A DNA stretch of 64,000 nt from JANQTF01 sp041741415 (GTDB lineage Bacteria > Bacteroidota > Bacteroidia > J057), in assembly GCA_041741415.1 (NCBI GenBank), contig JBGSKC010000023.1, positions 35,495 through 99,494 of the forward strand. Reading direction: 5' to 3'. The stretch's first letter is position 1. Each line of letters starts with the position of its first letter. Both the position numbers and the translations under genes were made by a program. Below are positions 35,474 through 44,742 of this stretch, piece by piece. The notes below the pieces were generated by a model. That model was given only the letters and a program-made list of their open reading frames with translations, searched no databases and was not told the origin of the DNA.

Positions 35474-36415
35474 ATGGCGATTGATCTGAGCTTGAAAATC
35501 GACGTGGTGGAAAACATCTCCCGGAAAGAGTTTCTGGAGAAATACCACAAACCCCAGTGCCCGGTCGTGATCAAAGGCCTGGTAGACCAGCAGCCTGCCG
35601 GCCAGAAATGGACCCGCGAGTGGTTCAAAGCCTTCATGGGCGATGAAATGATCGGCCTCTACGACAACAAAGTCGAGCGCCACAAGTGGTCCACCACCAC
35701 CGTGCCCGATATCCAGATGAAGTTTGGCGATTACCTCGACATCATCAGCAAGGACGAACCCACCGACCTGCGGATGTTCCTCGCCGACCTCTACAAATTG
35801 CGCCCGGAGCTCCGCCAGGACTTCTCCTGCCCGCCGATGTACCAAAACCTCCTCGGCAAGCTGGGCTTCATGTTCCTCGGCGGCAAAGACACCGACGTGC
35901 GCGGCCACTACGATGTGGATAGCAGCTGCGTGCTGCTAACCCAGATTTTCGGGCAAAAGCGCGTGATCATCTTCGCTCCCGAAAATACCCCCTACCTCTA
36001 CAAAGTTCCCTTCAACACCCACTCCTTCGTCAACGTCGCCAACCCCGACTACGACAAATATCCGGCCCTGCAGTTTGTGAAAGGCTACGATGTGATCCTC
36101 GACGAGGGCGATTCGATTTACATGCCTTCCAACTATTGGCACTTCATCACCTACCTCAACGGCGGGATGGGCGTTTCGCACCGCCACCTGAGCCCGAGCC
36201 TGGTGAACTGGACCAAGGGCGGGCTGTTCATGGGCGTCACGATGCCGTTTGACAAGCTGATGAACCGCTGGTTCACAACCCGCTGGTACAACTTTAAGGA
36301 GAACCTGATGCACCGCAGGGCTGAGAAGGCGATCGCCCGTCACGGAGGCCCCCGCTTCGGCGCAGGCAACCCGGCAGCACCCGTGCAGCAGAAGCCGGAG
36401 CCGATGGTGAAATAA
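35474..36415 (+). CDS. Cupin-8 / JmjC-like Fe(II)/2-oxoglutarate oxygenase-type protein
   Basis: 313 residues from the ATG at 35474 (MAIDLSLKIDVVENISRKEFLEKY). It starts with the cupin-8 opening 'SRKEFLEKYHKPQCPVVIKGL' (substrate protein hydroxylases, FIH/JMJD-like). The iron-binding facial triad is suggested by RGHYDVDSS (H-x-D) and the late YWHFITYL histidine. KRVIIFAP is the usual strand between them. Such enzymes hydroxylate proteins or small molecules. The frame is open upstream to 35081, overlapping the GH133 gene, but that part has no family similarity. A terminator follows 68 bases after the stop. The substrate is unknown. Confidence 0.82.
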   Translation: MAIDLSLKIDVVENISRKEFLEKYHKPQCPVVIKGLVDQQPAGQKWTREWFKAFMGDEMIGLYDNKVERHKWSTTTVPDIQMKFGDYLDIISKDEPTDLRMFLADLYKLRPELRQDFSCPPMYQNLLGKLGFMFLGGKDTDVRGHYDVDSSCVLLTQIFGQKRVIIFAPENTPYLYKVPFNTHSFVNVANPDYDKYPALQFVKGYDVILDEGDSIYMPSNYWHFITYLNGGMGVSHRHLSPSLVNWTKGGLFMGVTMPFDKLMNRWFTTRWYNFKENLMHRRAEKAIARHGGPRFGAGNPAAPVQQKPEPMVK

Positions 36416-36429
36416 GAAGCGGGGAGTTT

Positions 36430-36600
36430 GGATGCGGGAGCCGAGAACCGAGAACCGGGACCGGAGGCGAAGCCGGTCTTAGCACCCTTGTCAGGGTTTG
36501 GCTTCGACCCTGACAAGGGTTTTGGGTAGTGGATGCGAGAGCCGGGAACCGGGAACCGAGAGCCGGGACCGGAGGCGAAGCCGGTCTTAGCACCGGAGGC
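36430..36600. repeat. Two-copy ~105-bp tandem repeat of GAGCCGGGAACCGG-type sequence
   Basis: A 32-base stretch reading from CCGGGACCGGAGGCGAAG into CCGGTCTTAGCACC is found exactly at 36455-36486 and 36563-36594, offset 108. Each copy is preceded by a purine-rich run of GGATGCGGGAGCCG/AACCGGGA elements. The first copy runs into an intrinsic terminator. It looks like a non-coding dispersed repeat. A reverse-oriented, looser relative appears near 6810-6860. Confidence 0.7.
36484..36524 (+). terminator. Perfect 14-bp stem terminator after the cupin-like gene
   Basis: ACCCTTGTCAGGGT (36484-36497) and ACCCTGACAAGGGT (36507-36520) are exact reverse complements around a nine-base loop, followed by TTTT. 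It ends the rightward transcript and lies between convergent genes. Confidence 0.9.
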
Positions 36601-36653
36601 GCGTCATGTCAATAGCCGCAGGCTGGCCCGTTTTTGTAGACCCTTCTGCCGCC

Positions 36654-37799
36654 TTAGCTCTGCGAAAACTCACGTTGCTTCCATTCGCTCGGCGAAACTC
36701 CGGTTGCTTTGCGGAAAGCTCTGTTGAAAGTGGATTTTGAATTAAACCCACAACCCAACCCCACCCCAACAAGCGACAAATGACCGGAACCGGGGTCACG
36801 AAGCATGTCCTTCACAGCCTCCACCCGGTAGCTGTTGATGTAGTCGTTAAAATTTTTGCCAAAAGCTCCGTTGATCACTGCCGAAAGCAGAGATACGTTG
36901 GTATGGAGTTGCCGGGCCAGCTCGGGCAGGCTCAGCTCAGGGTCGAGCCAGGGCTGCTCTTCCTTCATCACCCGCTCAATGTGTTGTCGCCAGCGCTCCA
37001 GCTCTTCGGTTGGCAGCTTTTCTTCGGTTTCAGGCTGCGGGGTAACAACAGGAGGAGCGGGTTCAAACCGAAGGTGAGGAAGCTGGGTTTGGGCATAGCC
37101 CGCGATGCAGAGGTAATAAATCAGCCCGGAATTGAAGAGCTCGTCCCACCAGTCGTGCCAAAAATCGAGGTCCAGCCACAAGTCAACAAGGGTCATGCCC
37201 CAGCCCAGCACACTCGAAGCGAAAAAGCAGATCAGAAAGGTACGGAACCAGCCGAAGCTCACGCTGCTTTCATTGGAAAACTGCGTGGGAGCCCAGGTGC
37301 GGTACTGCTGATAGAGCCGGATTGCGTTGTAAAAATACCCGATGTGAAGACCAAGGCTCAGCAGCAGCTCCGCATAGTCAAGGTGCCAGGCGAAATGCAC
37401 GTTCTCCTTCCACCATTCGACAAATTCTGCCCCCTGAACAAACACGGCCACGTGGTAGACCACATACAGCAAAAAGGGCAGCGCATGGATCCAGTGCTGC
37501 TTCCCGAGCCGGAATTCGCTGTTGAACTGGCTTTTCAGGTACAGCCAGGAAATGGCGGGAAGGAGAAAGGTGAAATTTCGCGGAAAAAACTCCAGCTCTG
37601 TCCAAAGCACCTCCACCCCGGCAAAGCCCAGCATGTATTCCCAGATTTCAAAAGCAAACACAACGAGCAAAGCACCAAACAAGCCATCCGACAGGCGTTC
37701 ATGCCGCCAGGCCCTCAGCCAAAACAACACAGCATAGACCCAGGCCTGAACAAAGCCAAACAGCAGAGGCGTGGAATAGAGATTGAAGTCGAAAGCCAT
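36654..37799 (-). CDS. AraC-family transcriptional regulator with N-terminal membrane domain
   Basis: 381 residues from the ATG at 37799 (MAFDFNLYSTPLLFGFVQAW). The first ~230 residues form about six or seven hydrophobic helices. A linker rich in Pro/Glu follows, then a C-terminal AraC/HTH_18 domain with ELARQLHTNVSLLSAVINGAFGKNFNDYINSYRV and CGFNSKSTFNRAFRKATGVSPSEWKQ, both helix-turn-helix units complete. Bacteroidota use this layout to sense something at the membrane and control nearby genes. The leftward S41 and DoxX genes behind it may be targets, though neither the signal nor the operator can be seen. The frame extends 13 codons upstream of the chosen start. Confidence 0.9.
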   Translation of the reverse strand: MAFDFNLYSTPLLFGFVQAWVYAVLFWLRAWRHERLSDGLFGALLVVFAFEIWEYMLGFAGVEVLWTELEFFPRNFTFLLPAISWLYLKSQFNSEFRLGKQHWIHALPFLLYVVYHVAVFVQGAEFVEWWKENVHFAWHLDYAELLLSLGLHIGYFYNAIRLYQQYRTWAPTQFSNESSVSFGWFRTFLICFFASSVLGWGMTLVDLWLDLDFWHDWWDELFNSGLIYYLCIAGYAQTQLPHLRFEPAPPVVTPQPETEEKLPTEELERWRQHIERVMKEEQPWLDPELSLPELARQLHTNVSLLSAVINGAFGKNFNDYINSYRVEAVKDMLRDPGSGHLSLVGVGLGCGFNSKSTFNRAFRKATGVSPSEWKQREFSQS

Positions 37800-37872
37800 G
37801 AAAAATGGAGCGTCAGGCGAATGCAGGGGAAGATGCAAATTTTGGCTGTTTGTTTGTCAGCGAACCAAGAAT

Positions 37873-39063
37873 TCAGAAGCGAAACACCCCGCTGCCCGAG
37901 TCCTCGTTCATCTCCAGAATCAGTTTTTCGGGCACCGTTTTTCCTTCCCAGTAGGGCGCTTCGCAGAGGTAAAGCCGGGTTCCGAGCGGGTAGGTAACGG
38001 CCAGGTTGCTGAACCAGTTGAGCCGCTGGCAAAATCCCACAGTTCCGGCATCCGCATCAAAAGGCAGCTCGGCCCGCACGATCACCTCCCGGCTGAAGGG
38101 CGTTTTTCCGCTCACCCACATCGTCACCATCGGGATACCGAGCGCTTTGGCTTTGGCTTCGAGGTCGTCGCCGAGGCGGGCCTCCAGAGTTTGCCCGGTT
38201 TGCTCAGCCTGTTCACATACTTTCACCCAGAGCCATTCTTCCCGGCTCAGTTCCTCGCTTTCCGACACAGACACCTCAGCACCTTCTTCCTGTGGTCCAA
38301 TCAGGCGAAACAGCGTCCACTGACCCTGTTTTTTCAGGTACAAACGGGTGCCGACCGGCATGTTCACGGCGTGGGAGGCCAGCCCGCCGAGGTCGTAGCC
38401 GTAGCCTGCCCGCTGTCCGGTTTCAGGGTCTATGTAGCGAATGTCCACCTGCCGGATCGAAATACCGGGGTTGACAAGGGTAAATGCGACACGCGGTGCG
38501 GGATTTTGTGCAAAAATGGCAACCGGCAGCAGAAACAACATCCCGGCCACTGCGGCTTTGGGAAGTAAAGGTGCCTTTCGACCCGCCCGCCAGCGGTCCA
38601 GGGAAATCCTGCCGCCGCCCATTCCGGTGATCACCGCAAAGCTCCAGAAAATGAGCTGCTGGTAGTACATGTCGAGCAGGCCGGGCTCGTCGTACCAGAT
38701 GAAGGAAACCACAAAAAACTGGAAGGCAAGCTGGAAGGCTGACAACCGGGTGAACAAGCCGATGGCCACGAGCAAGCCTCCGATGAATTCGCCATACACT
38801 GCCAGATAAGCCCAGAACACAGGAGAAGGAAAGGCAAAACCGATGTCAGAAACCTGGGTGATAAACCAGTCCGGAACCCCAAAGGCGAGGTTGCTCCATT
38901 CCCTTCCGCCTTCTTCGTCAATCAAATGAAAGACTTTTGACAAGCCGGCCCCGATCGCGATGCTGATGCCGCAGTAGAAGCGGAAAAGAGCGTAGGAAAT
39001 GTCCTGAGGCCAGGAGCCGGTGCCTGCGAGAGCCGCCCGCCATGAGGTGAGAATCGAATGCAT
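37873..39063 (-). CDS. DoxX-family membrane protein fused to an extracytoplasmic domain
   Basis: 396 residues. The first ~165 are DoxX-like with four membrane helices (ALFRFYCGISIAIGAGLSKV, YLAVYGEFIGGLLVAIGLF, LAFQFFVVSFIW, LIFWSFAVITGMGGGRISLD). A further hydrophobic segment (AVAGMLFLLPVAIFAQ, about 180) acts like a signal or fifth helix. The last ~200 residues are a soluble domain of unknown type with two similar beta halves (NMPVGTRLYLKKQGQW and TYPLGTRLYLCEAPYW), so it is an internal duplication. DoxX proteins are linked to membrane redox and oxidative stress. The C-terminal fusion is not part of the usual family. It lies between the AraC regulator and the S41 protease. Confidence 0.72.
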   Translation of the reverse strand: MHSILTSWRAALAGTGSWPQDISYALFRFYCGISIAIGAGLSKVFHLIDEEGGREWSNLAFGVPDWFITQVSDIGFAFPSPVFWAYLAVYGEFIGGLLVAIGLFTRLSAFQLAFQFFVVSFIWYDEPGLLDMYYQQLIFWSFAVITGMGGGRISLDRWRAGRKAPLLPKAAVAGMLFLLPVAIFAQNPAPRVAFTLVNPGISIRQVDIRYIDPETGQRAGYGYDLGGLASHAVNMPVGTRLYLKKQGQWTLFRLIGPQEEGAEVSVSESEELSREEWLWVKVCEQAEQTGQTLEARLGDDLEAKAKALGIPMVTMWVSGKTPFSREVIVRAELPFDADAGTVGFCQRLNWFSNLAVTYPLGTRLYLCEAPYWEGKTVPEKLILEMNEDSGSGVFRF

Positions 39064-39117
39064 AACCGTAAATGTTAATGAGTTGAAAATGAATGAATTG
39101 AAAGTAGTTCTGAGCAG

Positions 39118-40893
39118 TTACCTTTTCACAGCTTCCAGAACCGGGTCGCGTCCCGCCCGGAGGGATTCCACTGTTTCCTGCACCAGAATATCAGGCTGGA
39201 TGCCGCCTGCGGGCAGGTCTTCGGAGAAGCTGCCAAACACTGGGATGTCGAGCTCGATTCCGGAATTGGGCAGGCGAAGGAAAAAGATCAGCCCGGCATT
39301 GAGGCCCTTTTGGCTGCCGCCGGTTGTCTCGCCAACGAGGGTGGCCAGCTTGTTTTCGCGGGCGATTTCAGCGAAATAGAAGGTGCCGGAACTGTTCGCT
39401 GCATTCACCAGCACAAACACCTCGCCCTGGAAGGCTTTTCTGGCCGGTTTTACCACGATTTCTTCCTCCTCATACTCGAAAAACCCATTCTCCAGCGGCT
39501 TCACCCTGCCCCGGAAATCGTAGGCATCCTCCACCCAGGTAGTAAGAAAGGGTCGAAGCTTTTCGGAAATGATCTCATAGCGCACCCGCACCTGCCTGGC
39601 CACTGGCCGGACCGGCTCCTTCGCCAGCATCCGGCCCAGGTACAGCAAAATCTCATCCTGTCCGCCTTCGTTGTTGCGCACATCGATCACCAGCCGCTCC
39701 GTTTTCCGGTCGCGGATGTCGGCAAAGGCACTATCCAGCCAGGGCTTCCACTCAAAGCCGAGTTGAAACACATCGAAAGTGGCCAGTTGCAGATAAGCCG
39801 TGCTGTTTTCCCAAAACTCCAGCTTCCAGTAAGAGGAAACATCCGTTGCCATGCCTTCTTCTGCGGACCGCTTTATTCGCTCGTCCCGGGTTATAGCGTC
39901 CACAACAATGCGCTGTTTCCGTCCCTCTGCGTCCTCAATCTCAAGCTGGTACTCCCCATTCACTGGCGGAAACAGCAAAGGGAAATACACATCAAAGCTC
40001 TCAAAAGGGCCCACCCCCAGCAGGTTGAGGTCATTGATGCGTTTGGCGTTATTCGCCCCATCAGCCTTTACAAGCGGCAGCAGACGGCTCAGCATGTCGC
40101 TCACCGGCACTCCCTGGATGGCCAGCACCTCGGGAAACTTGTCCAGCGCCGGGTTTCCGTTCAGGTTGAGGGTCACGATCATTTGACCTTCCACAAACCG
40201 AAACAGAAACGGGAGCTTGTCTGGTTGGCTGAACACCACTTCCTGGATGAAGCTGTTCTGGTTAAAAAAATTGGCATAGGTGTGGCCACACTGAAAGAAT
40301 CCCATCATCTCCGAAAACAGCAGATAGGCCTCCCTGTGGGTCATGTCGCGGGAAAATTTCGCCTGAAAAGCACCAAACAGGCTGTCAACGGCTTCCGGGC
40401 TCCGGTAGCGAAACAGGCCCGGATGAATGGCTAGCAAGGCCTCTCTGGCCAGGGCAAGATCTTCCAGCAGGGCTTCAGCTTCCAGAACAGGAAGTTGAGC
40501 AATGTCTACCGGCGGCTTTTGCCCCCAGGTCAGGATGCCGAGGTCGTTCATTGGTTGGCTGGGTACGATCCAGCGGTTAGCCCCTTCCAGTTCCCACTGT
40601 AAAGACTCGGTTCCGGCTACAAATTTAAACTCCAGGACGCGGGTAGTGGCAGAAACAAAGAAACTGCCTTCCAGCAGGCCATCGCCGTTGCTGTCGGTGA
40701 GTGGCAGGCTGTGCTCCCAGGAAAGCGGCGGGGTGTTGCCGCGAATGCCGACCGGAGCCGAAAAAAGCGCCTGCCGGGCATCCAGGAGAAAGTGGATTTC
40801 CACCGAATCTCCGGACTGAGCCCGGAGGAGAGCATGAGGCAGGAAACCCGTCAGAAGGGCGAGGAGAAGTTGAGCGAATGGGCGCATAAGCAT
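39118..40893 (-). CDS. S41-family (C-terminal processing) peptidase with N-terminal starch-binding-like domain
   Basis: 591 residues. A signal peptide (ending LLRAQ, about 26) is followed by an 80-residue beta domain (EIHFLLDARQALFSAPVGIRGNTPPLSWEHSLPL..DSNGDGLLEGSFF..TRVLEFKFVAG) that resembles CBM20-type modules. The rest is an S41 protease: a PDZ-like part (LAIQGVPVSDMLSRLLPL) and the catalytic core RLVIDVRNNEGGQDE, NAANSSGTFYFAEI (NSSGT at 500-504, nucleophile serine) and LVGETTGGSQKG. A periplasmic or outer-surface location is expected. Close S41 relatives in Bacteroidota degrade peptides or damaged proteins. A gap of 54 bases separates it from the upstream-lying DoxX gene on the same strand. 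Confidence 0.85.
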   Translation of the reverse strand: MLMRPFAQLLLALLTGFLPHALLRAQSGDSVEIHFLLDARQALFSAPVGIRGNTPPLSWEHSLPLTDSNGDGLLEGSFFVSATTRVLEFKFVAGTESLQWELEGANRWIVPSQPMNDLGILTWGQKPPVDIAQLPVLEAEALLEDLALAREALLAIHPGLFRYRSPEAVDSLFGAFQAKFSRDMTHREAYLLFSEMMGFFQCGHTYANFFNQNSFIQEVVFSQPDKLPFLFRFVEGQMIVTLNLNGNPALDKFPEVLAIQGVPVSDMLSRLLPLVKADGANNAKRINDLNLLGVGPFESFDVYFPLLFPPVNGEYQLEIEDAEGRKQRIVVDAITRDERIKRSAEEGMATDVSSYWKLEFWENSTAYLQLATFDVFQLGFEWKPWLDSAFADIRDRKTERLVIDVRNNEGGQDEILLYLGRMLAKEPVRPVARQVRVRYEIISEKLRPFLTTWVEDAYDFRGRVKPLENGFFEYEEEEIVVKPARKAFQGEVFVLVNAANSSGTFYFAEIARENKLATLVGETTGGSQKGLNAGLIFFLRLPNSGIELDIPVFGSFSEDLPAGGIQPDILVQETVESLRAGRDPVLEAVKR

Positions 40894-41241
40894 GTTGTGA
40901 GGGTGAAGGAGCGCCGCCGGTGAAGGTGGCGTTCGAAAGCAAGATTCGGGAGCTTCTGCCTCTCAGTTGCTCCAAATGAAGATCTGAGGCGTGTCAAAGG
41001 ATGATTTGAGACGGGAAGGTGGTGGTGAGGATCAAAAAACTGCTGGCAATTGTAGGGTTTGGCGTTGAATGTCTGTTGTTTAAATGCCCATCCGGAGGCC
41101 TGTCAAATTCAATTCTCCGAAACATCCCAGCGAAAAATTTCTGTGGCTCGTCTCGTGGACAAAACTGCACGGCTGCCTCTATGAGTCAGACTTTTCAGGG
41201 GCAAGCCTCTGCCCTACTCTCTCATTCAATTCGTTGCTTTC
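40894..41241. other. 348-base divergent gap with no gene
   Basis: It lies between the leftward S41 gene and the rightward subtilase gene and must hold both promoters. No clear TAnnTTTG box, riboswitch, tRNA or repeat was recognised. A rightward frame at 41019-41324 has no family features and overlaps the signal peptide of the next gene in another frame. Confidence 0.5.
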
Positions 41242-44200
41242 ATGAGATTGCTTTCTCTAATTTTCGCGTTCCTGTTCCTGCCAGTTTTTCTGCTTTCTCA
41301 GGAGCCCAATGCCATCCCGGGTGAATTGCTCATACAGCTTGTTCCAGGCACAACGCCGGAGCAGGTCATGCCCGCAAGCCTCGCCTACCGGAGTCGTTTG
41401 CTCTCCCACCGGATGGATATATACTGGATCAAGGTCCACGACAGCAACCAGGGTCGTGGTACACTGGCCTATCTGCAGCGCCACACTCAGGTGTTGCAGG
41501 CCCAATGGAACCACCAGATTCAGCATCGCTCCATAGAAGCCACCACGCCTTCAGATCCCCTGTTTTCCGACCAATGGGCCCTCAACAACACGGGCCAGAA
41601 CGGTGGCAAGCCGGATGCCGACATGGATGCCCCCGAGGCCTGGGATCTTGCCAATGGCACCGTTACCCCTTTCGGCGACAGCATTGTGGTGGCTGTTGTC
41701 GATGCCGGGTTTGACCTCAATCATGAAGACATCCGGTATTTTGTACATGCAAATGAAATTCCCGGAAACGGCCTCGACGACGATGGAAACGGCTATATCG
41801 ACGATGTCAACGGGTTCAATTCCTTTAGCCAAAACGGCAACATCACCAACGACGTCCATGGCACCCACGTCGCAGGAATTGCGGCGGCCTATGGCGACAA
41901 TGCAACCGGGATCAGCGGAGTGGCCTGGGGGGCCAGGGTGTTGCCTGTGCAGATTGGCACCTCCAATGAAGCAGAGCTGGTCATAGCCTACGGCTATGTC
42001 CTTGATCAGCGAATTCTCTATGACCAAACCGGCGGCGCCCTCGGTGCCTATGTGGTGGCTACCAACTCCAGCTTCGGGGTGGATTTTGCCGATCCCAACA
42101 ATTACCCGCTCTGGTGCGGCTTGTACGATTCGCTTGGCCAGCATGGCATTCTATCTGCGGTGTCCACGATGAACATCGGCCAGAATGTAGATGTCGTGAA
42201 CGATGTGCCGAGTGCCTGCCCCAGCCCCTATGTCATTTCCATCACCAATACCACCCGCCAGGATGTCAAATCAGGAGGAGCAGCCTTTGGGGTTGTGAAC
42301 ATTGACCTCGGCGCTCCGGGCACCGGTATTTTGTCTGCTTTGCCCGGCGATACCTACGGCGACCTGACAGGCACCTCCATGGCCTCGCCCCAGGTGGCCG
42401 GAGCCGTGGCCGTGATGCACAGCAGGGCCTGCCCGGCTTTTTATGCGCAATACCTCTCCGATCCCGCTGCCGGAGCTTTGCAATTGCGGCAATTTCTCCT
42501 TGATGGCGTGGACAGCCTGGGCTCTCTCACAGGGCTGGTGGCCACCTCCGGCCGACTCAACCTCCTCGGTGCCTTGCTGGAAACCGACACCTTTTGCGCA
42601 ACGTTATCCAGCGACTGCCTGCCTGCTTACTCCTTCAGTACCAGCCAGCTCACCGACAGCAGTGCCCTGCTTTCATGGAAAGGCGGAGACTCGGCCAGCC
42701 TGTTCTGGGTCAGGTATCGCCTGGAGGGCAGCACCATCTGGACTGATTCGCTGAGCACCACCCAGGACAGCATCCAACTCCAGCAATTGCAGCGTTGCCA
42801 GCGCTATGAGTTTCAGGTGAAAGCGATCTGTGGGCAAGACACTGTTGACTACCTTGCGCTGGGCAAATTCCGAACGGAAGGGTGCTGCGAACCGCCCAAA
42901 GGCGTGGAGCCAACCGTGCAGGGCGATAGTGCGCTGGCTCTGTTTTGGAAGCCGGTTTTCGGAGCAAACGGGTATGAAATTCGCTGGCGGGAAGCCGGAG
43001 GAGCGGGCCAGAATTCCCTTTTCACCGCCGACACCAGCCTCGTGATTTCCGGCCTCATGCCCTGCGTGGAATATGAATACCAGATTGCCTCCGCCTGCGA
43101 CAGCCTCGACCGCATTTTCAGTGCATGGACAGGCTTCAGAACCCTCGGCTGCGGGGTTTGTCTTGACTCAGCCTATTGCGAAAGCCGGGGAGGCAATACC
43201 GAATTTGAATGGATAGACAGCGTTACCATCGGCGGCCTGGTGTTTGCCAGCGGAAATGACCTTGGCTATTCGTTCAACAGCTCATCCGGCTTGTTGCTCT
43301 ACCCCGACAGCAGCATAGCGGTGACCCTGGTGCCGGGGTTCTCTGATTTTGCCTATGAAGAATGGTGGAGAATCTGGGTAGACTGGAACCAGAATGGCCA
43401 GTTTGATGACCCTGCTGAGCGGGTATTCGACTCCCAGGGCGGCCAGCTCAACACCGTGACCGGCAGCTTCAGCATCCCCCCCCAGGCAGCATCCGGTCCA
43501 ACGCGGATGCGGGTTTCGATGAAATTCCCTGGCTTTGGGCAGGGTTCCGGGCCAGAACCCTGCGGAAGTTTTGAGGAAGGAGAAGTAGAAGACTACTGCG
43601 TTTTCATCGCCGACTCAAGTACAATTGCCTGCGATGCCCCGGTGATTCTTTCCCTTACCTACGCCCCGGACACCGAAAAATTGAACCTGGTTATGGACTC
43701 CGTGGCAACAGCGAGCCAGTACCTCATCAATATTTCCGGTCCTGGCTTTCCCAACGGCATCCAGCTCAGCAGCCCGGGGCCGGTCGCCGAATTCACCATT
43801 CCGCTGGATCCCTGTGCCTTCTACACAGTAATTGTGCAAGCACAATGCAGCACCCTGATCAGCCTGCCGACCCAGCAAACGCTCAAGACAACGGGCTGCG
43901 GTGCCTGCCTCGATCTTCCTTATTGCGCTGCCTTTGGGCTCGATTCCGACAGCCTCTGGATCCGGGGTTTTGAACTCAACCAGATCCAGCGAATTTCCAA
44001 CAACAACAATGGCTATCTGCTTCACGACAATGCCACCATTGACCTGAACGCCTTTGGCTTTTTATCCGGATGGCTGCTTCCTGCCAGCCAGGGACTCGAT
44101 TCTTCCTGGGCAGCAATGTGGATTGACGTGAATGGCGACGGCATCTTTCTGCCAGCTGAAACCATCAACAGCGGCTGGGTTCAGGCGGGAGATTCATTCA

Positions 44201-44598
44201 ACATTGCCTGGCTGGTTCCTCAGCAAATAGCCGTGCTGGGTGGCAGGATCCGGATGGCAGTGAGCAAAAATCCTTTGGCAAACAGCTGTGCCAGTCCAGC
44301 TCATGGCGAAGTGGAAGACCTCTGCTTTCTGGGGATCCCCACTTCTTTGGAAAAAGGATTTGGACCTGGCCTCGACCTGTCTCCCAACCCCATGACAGGG
44401 AGGTTCGAATTGCGCGGCGATGAGCCATGGCATTCAGTGAGGTTGTTTGATTTGCAAGGCCGGGAAGTCCCGCTTCGCATGCTATCAGGTGCCCCTGGCC
44501 AGGCACAGTTTGAAGCCCTTGTTCCCACCGGTGTTTACCTGCTCGAAGTTACCTGGCAAGGTGGCGAGCGCAGATACTTGCGGCTGATGCGGCAGTGA
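41242..44598 (+). CDS. Subtilisin-like serine protease (S8) with GEVED domains and T9SS tail
   Basis: 1118 residues. A signal peptide (1-20) and an inhibitor-like propeptide region (21-105) precede the S8 catalytic domain: Asp154 in VVDAGFDLN, His206 in DVHGTHVAG and Ser379 in GTSMASPQVAG. An FN3-like pair follows (about 460-635, with LxxCxxYEFQVKAICG twice), then a GEVED module (IWVDWNQNGQFDDPAE.. EEGEVEDYC, about 695-790) and a second one (MWIDVNGDGIFLPAE.. HGEVEDLC, about 955-1035). A T9SS tail (LDLSPNPMTGRFEL to LRLMRQ) completes the protein. An extracellular protease, probably matured by loss of the propeptide. A terminator hairpin follows 48 bases after the stop. Confidence 0.95.
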   Translation: MRLLSLIFAFLFLPVFLLSQEPNAIPGELLIQLVPGTTPEQVMPASLAYRSRLLSHRMDIYWIKVHDSNQGRGTLAYLQRHTQVLQAQWNHQIQHRSIEATTPSDPLFSDQWALNNTGQNGGKPDADMDAPEAWDLANGTVTPFGDSIVVAVVDAGFDLNHEDIRYFVHANEIPGNGLDDDGNGYIDDVNGFNSFSQNGNITNDVHGTHVAGIAAAYGDNATGISGVAWGARVLPVQIGTSNEAELVIAYGYVLDQRILYDQTGGALGAYVVATNSSFGVDFADPNNYPLWCGLYDSLGQHGILSAVSTMNIGQNVDVVNDVPSACPSPYVISITNTTRQDVKSGGAAFGVVNIDLGAPGTGILSALPGDTYGDLTGTSMASPQVAGAVAVMHSRACPAFYAQYLSDPAAGALQLRQFLLDGVDSLGSLTGLVATSGRLNLLGALLETDTFCATLSSDCLPAYSFSTSQLTDSSALLSWKGGDSASLFWVRYRLEGSTIWTDSLSTTQDSIQLQQLQRCQRYEFQVKAICGQDTVDYLALGKFRTEGCCEPPKGVEPTVQGDSALALFWKPVFGANGYEIRWREAGGAGQNSLFTADTSLVISGLMPCVEYEYQIASACDSLDRIFSAWTGFRTLGCGVCLDSAYCESRGGNTEFEWIDSVTIGGLVFASGNDLGYSFNSSSGLLLYPDSSIAVTLVPGFSDFAYEEWWRIWVDWNQNGQFDDPAERVFDSQGGQLNTVTGSFSIPPQAASGPTRMRVSMKFPGFGQGSGPEPCGSFEEGEVEDYCVFIADSSTIACDAPVILSLTYAPDTEKLNLVMDSVATASQYLINISGPGFPNGIQLSSPGPVAEFTIPLDPCAFYTVIVQAQCSTLISLPTQQTLKTTGCGACLDLPYCAAFGLDSDSLWIRGFELNQIQRISNNNNGYLLHDNATIDLNAFGFLSGWLLPASQGLDSSWAAMWIDVNGDGIFLPAETINSGWVQAGDSFNIAWLVPQQIAVLGGRIRMAVSKNPLANSCASPAHGEVEDLCFLGIPTSLEKGFGPGLDLSPNPMTGRFELRGDEPWHSVRLFDLQGREVPLRMLSGAPGQAQFEALVPTGVYLLEVTWQGGERRYLRLMRQ

Positions 44599-44646
44599 CC
44601 CTGCTGTGAAGCAGGAGCTGAGAATGGGTGAAAACCTTCTTTGATC

Positions 44647-44675
44647 AGGTGTTGCCGGTGGATCCGGCAACACCT
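44647..44675 (+). terminator. Perfect 12-bp hairpin after the subtilase gene
   Basis: AGGTGTTGCCGG (44647-44658) and CCGGCAACACCT (44664-44675) pair perfectly around a five-base loop, followed by AATTTCATTT. The T-tract is weak, so termination may be partial, but position and stem support a terminator. Confidence 0.7.
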
Positions 44676-44742
44676 AATTTCATTTGCCCCTGCGGCTGAA
44701 ATCGCTTAGCTTCTCCTCCATTCGCCTCTCAGCATCGCGCTC

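Noticed and set aside
36780..37997. A 405-codon rightward frame opposite the AraC regulator
   Set aside because: It is antisense to a well-supported gene with both HTH units intact, and shows no family features.
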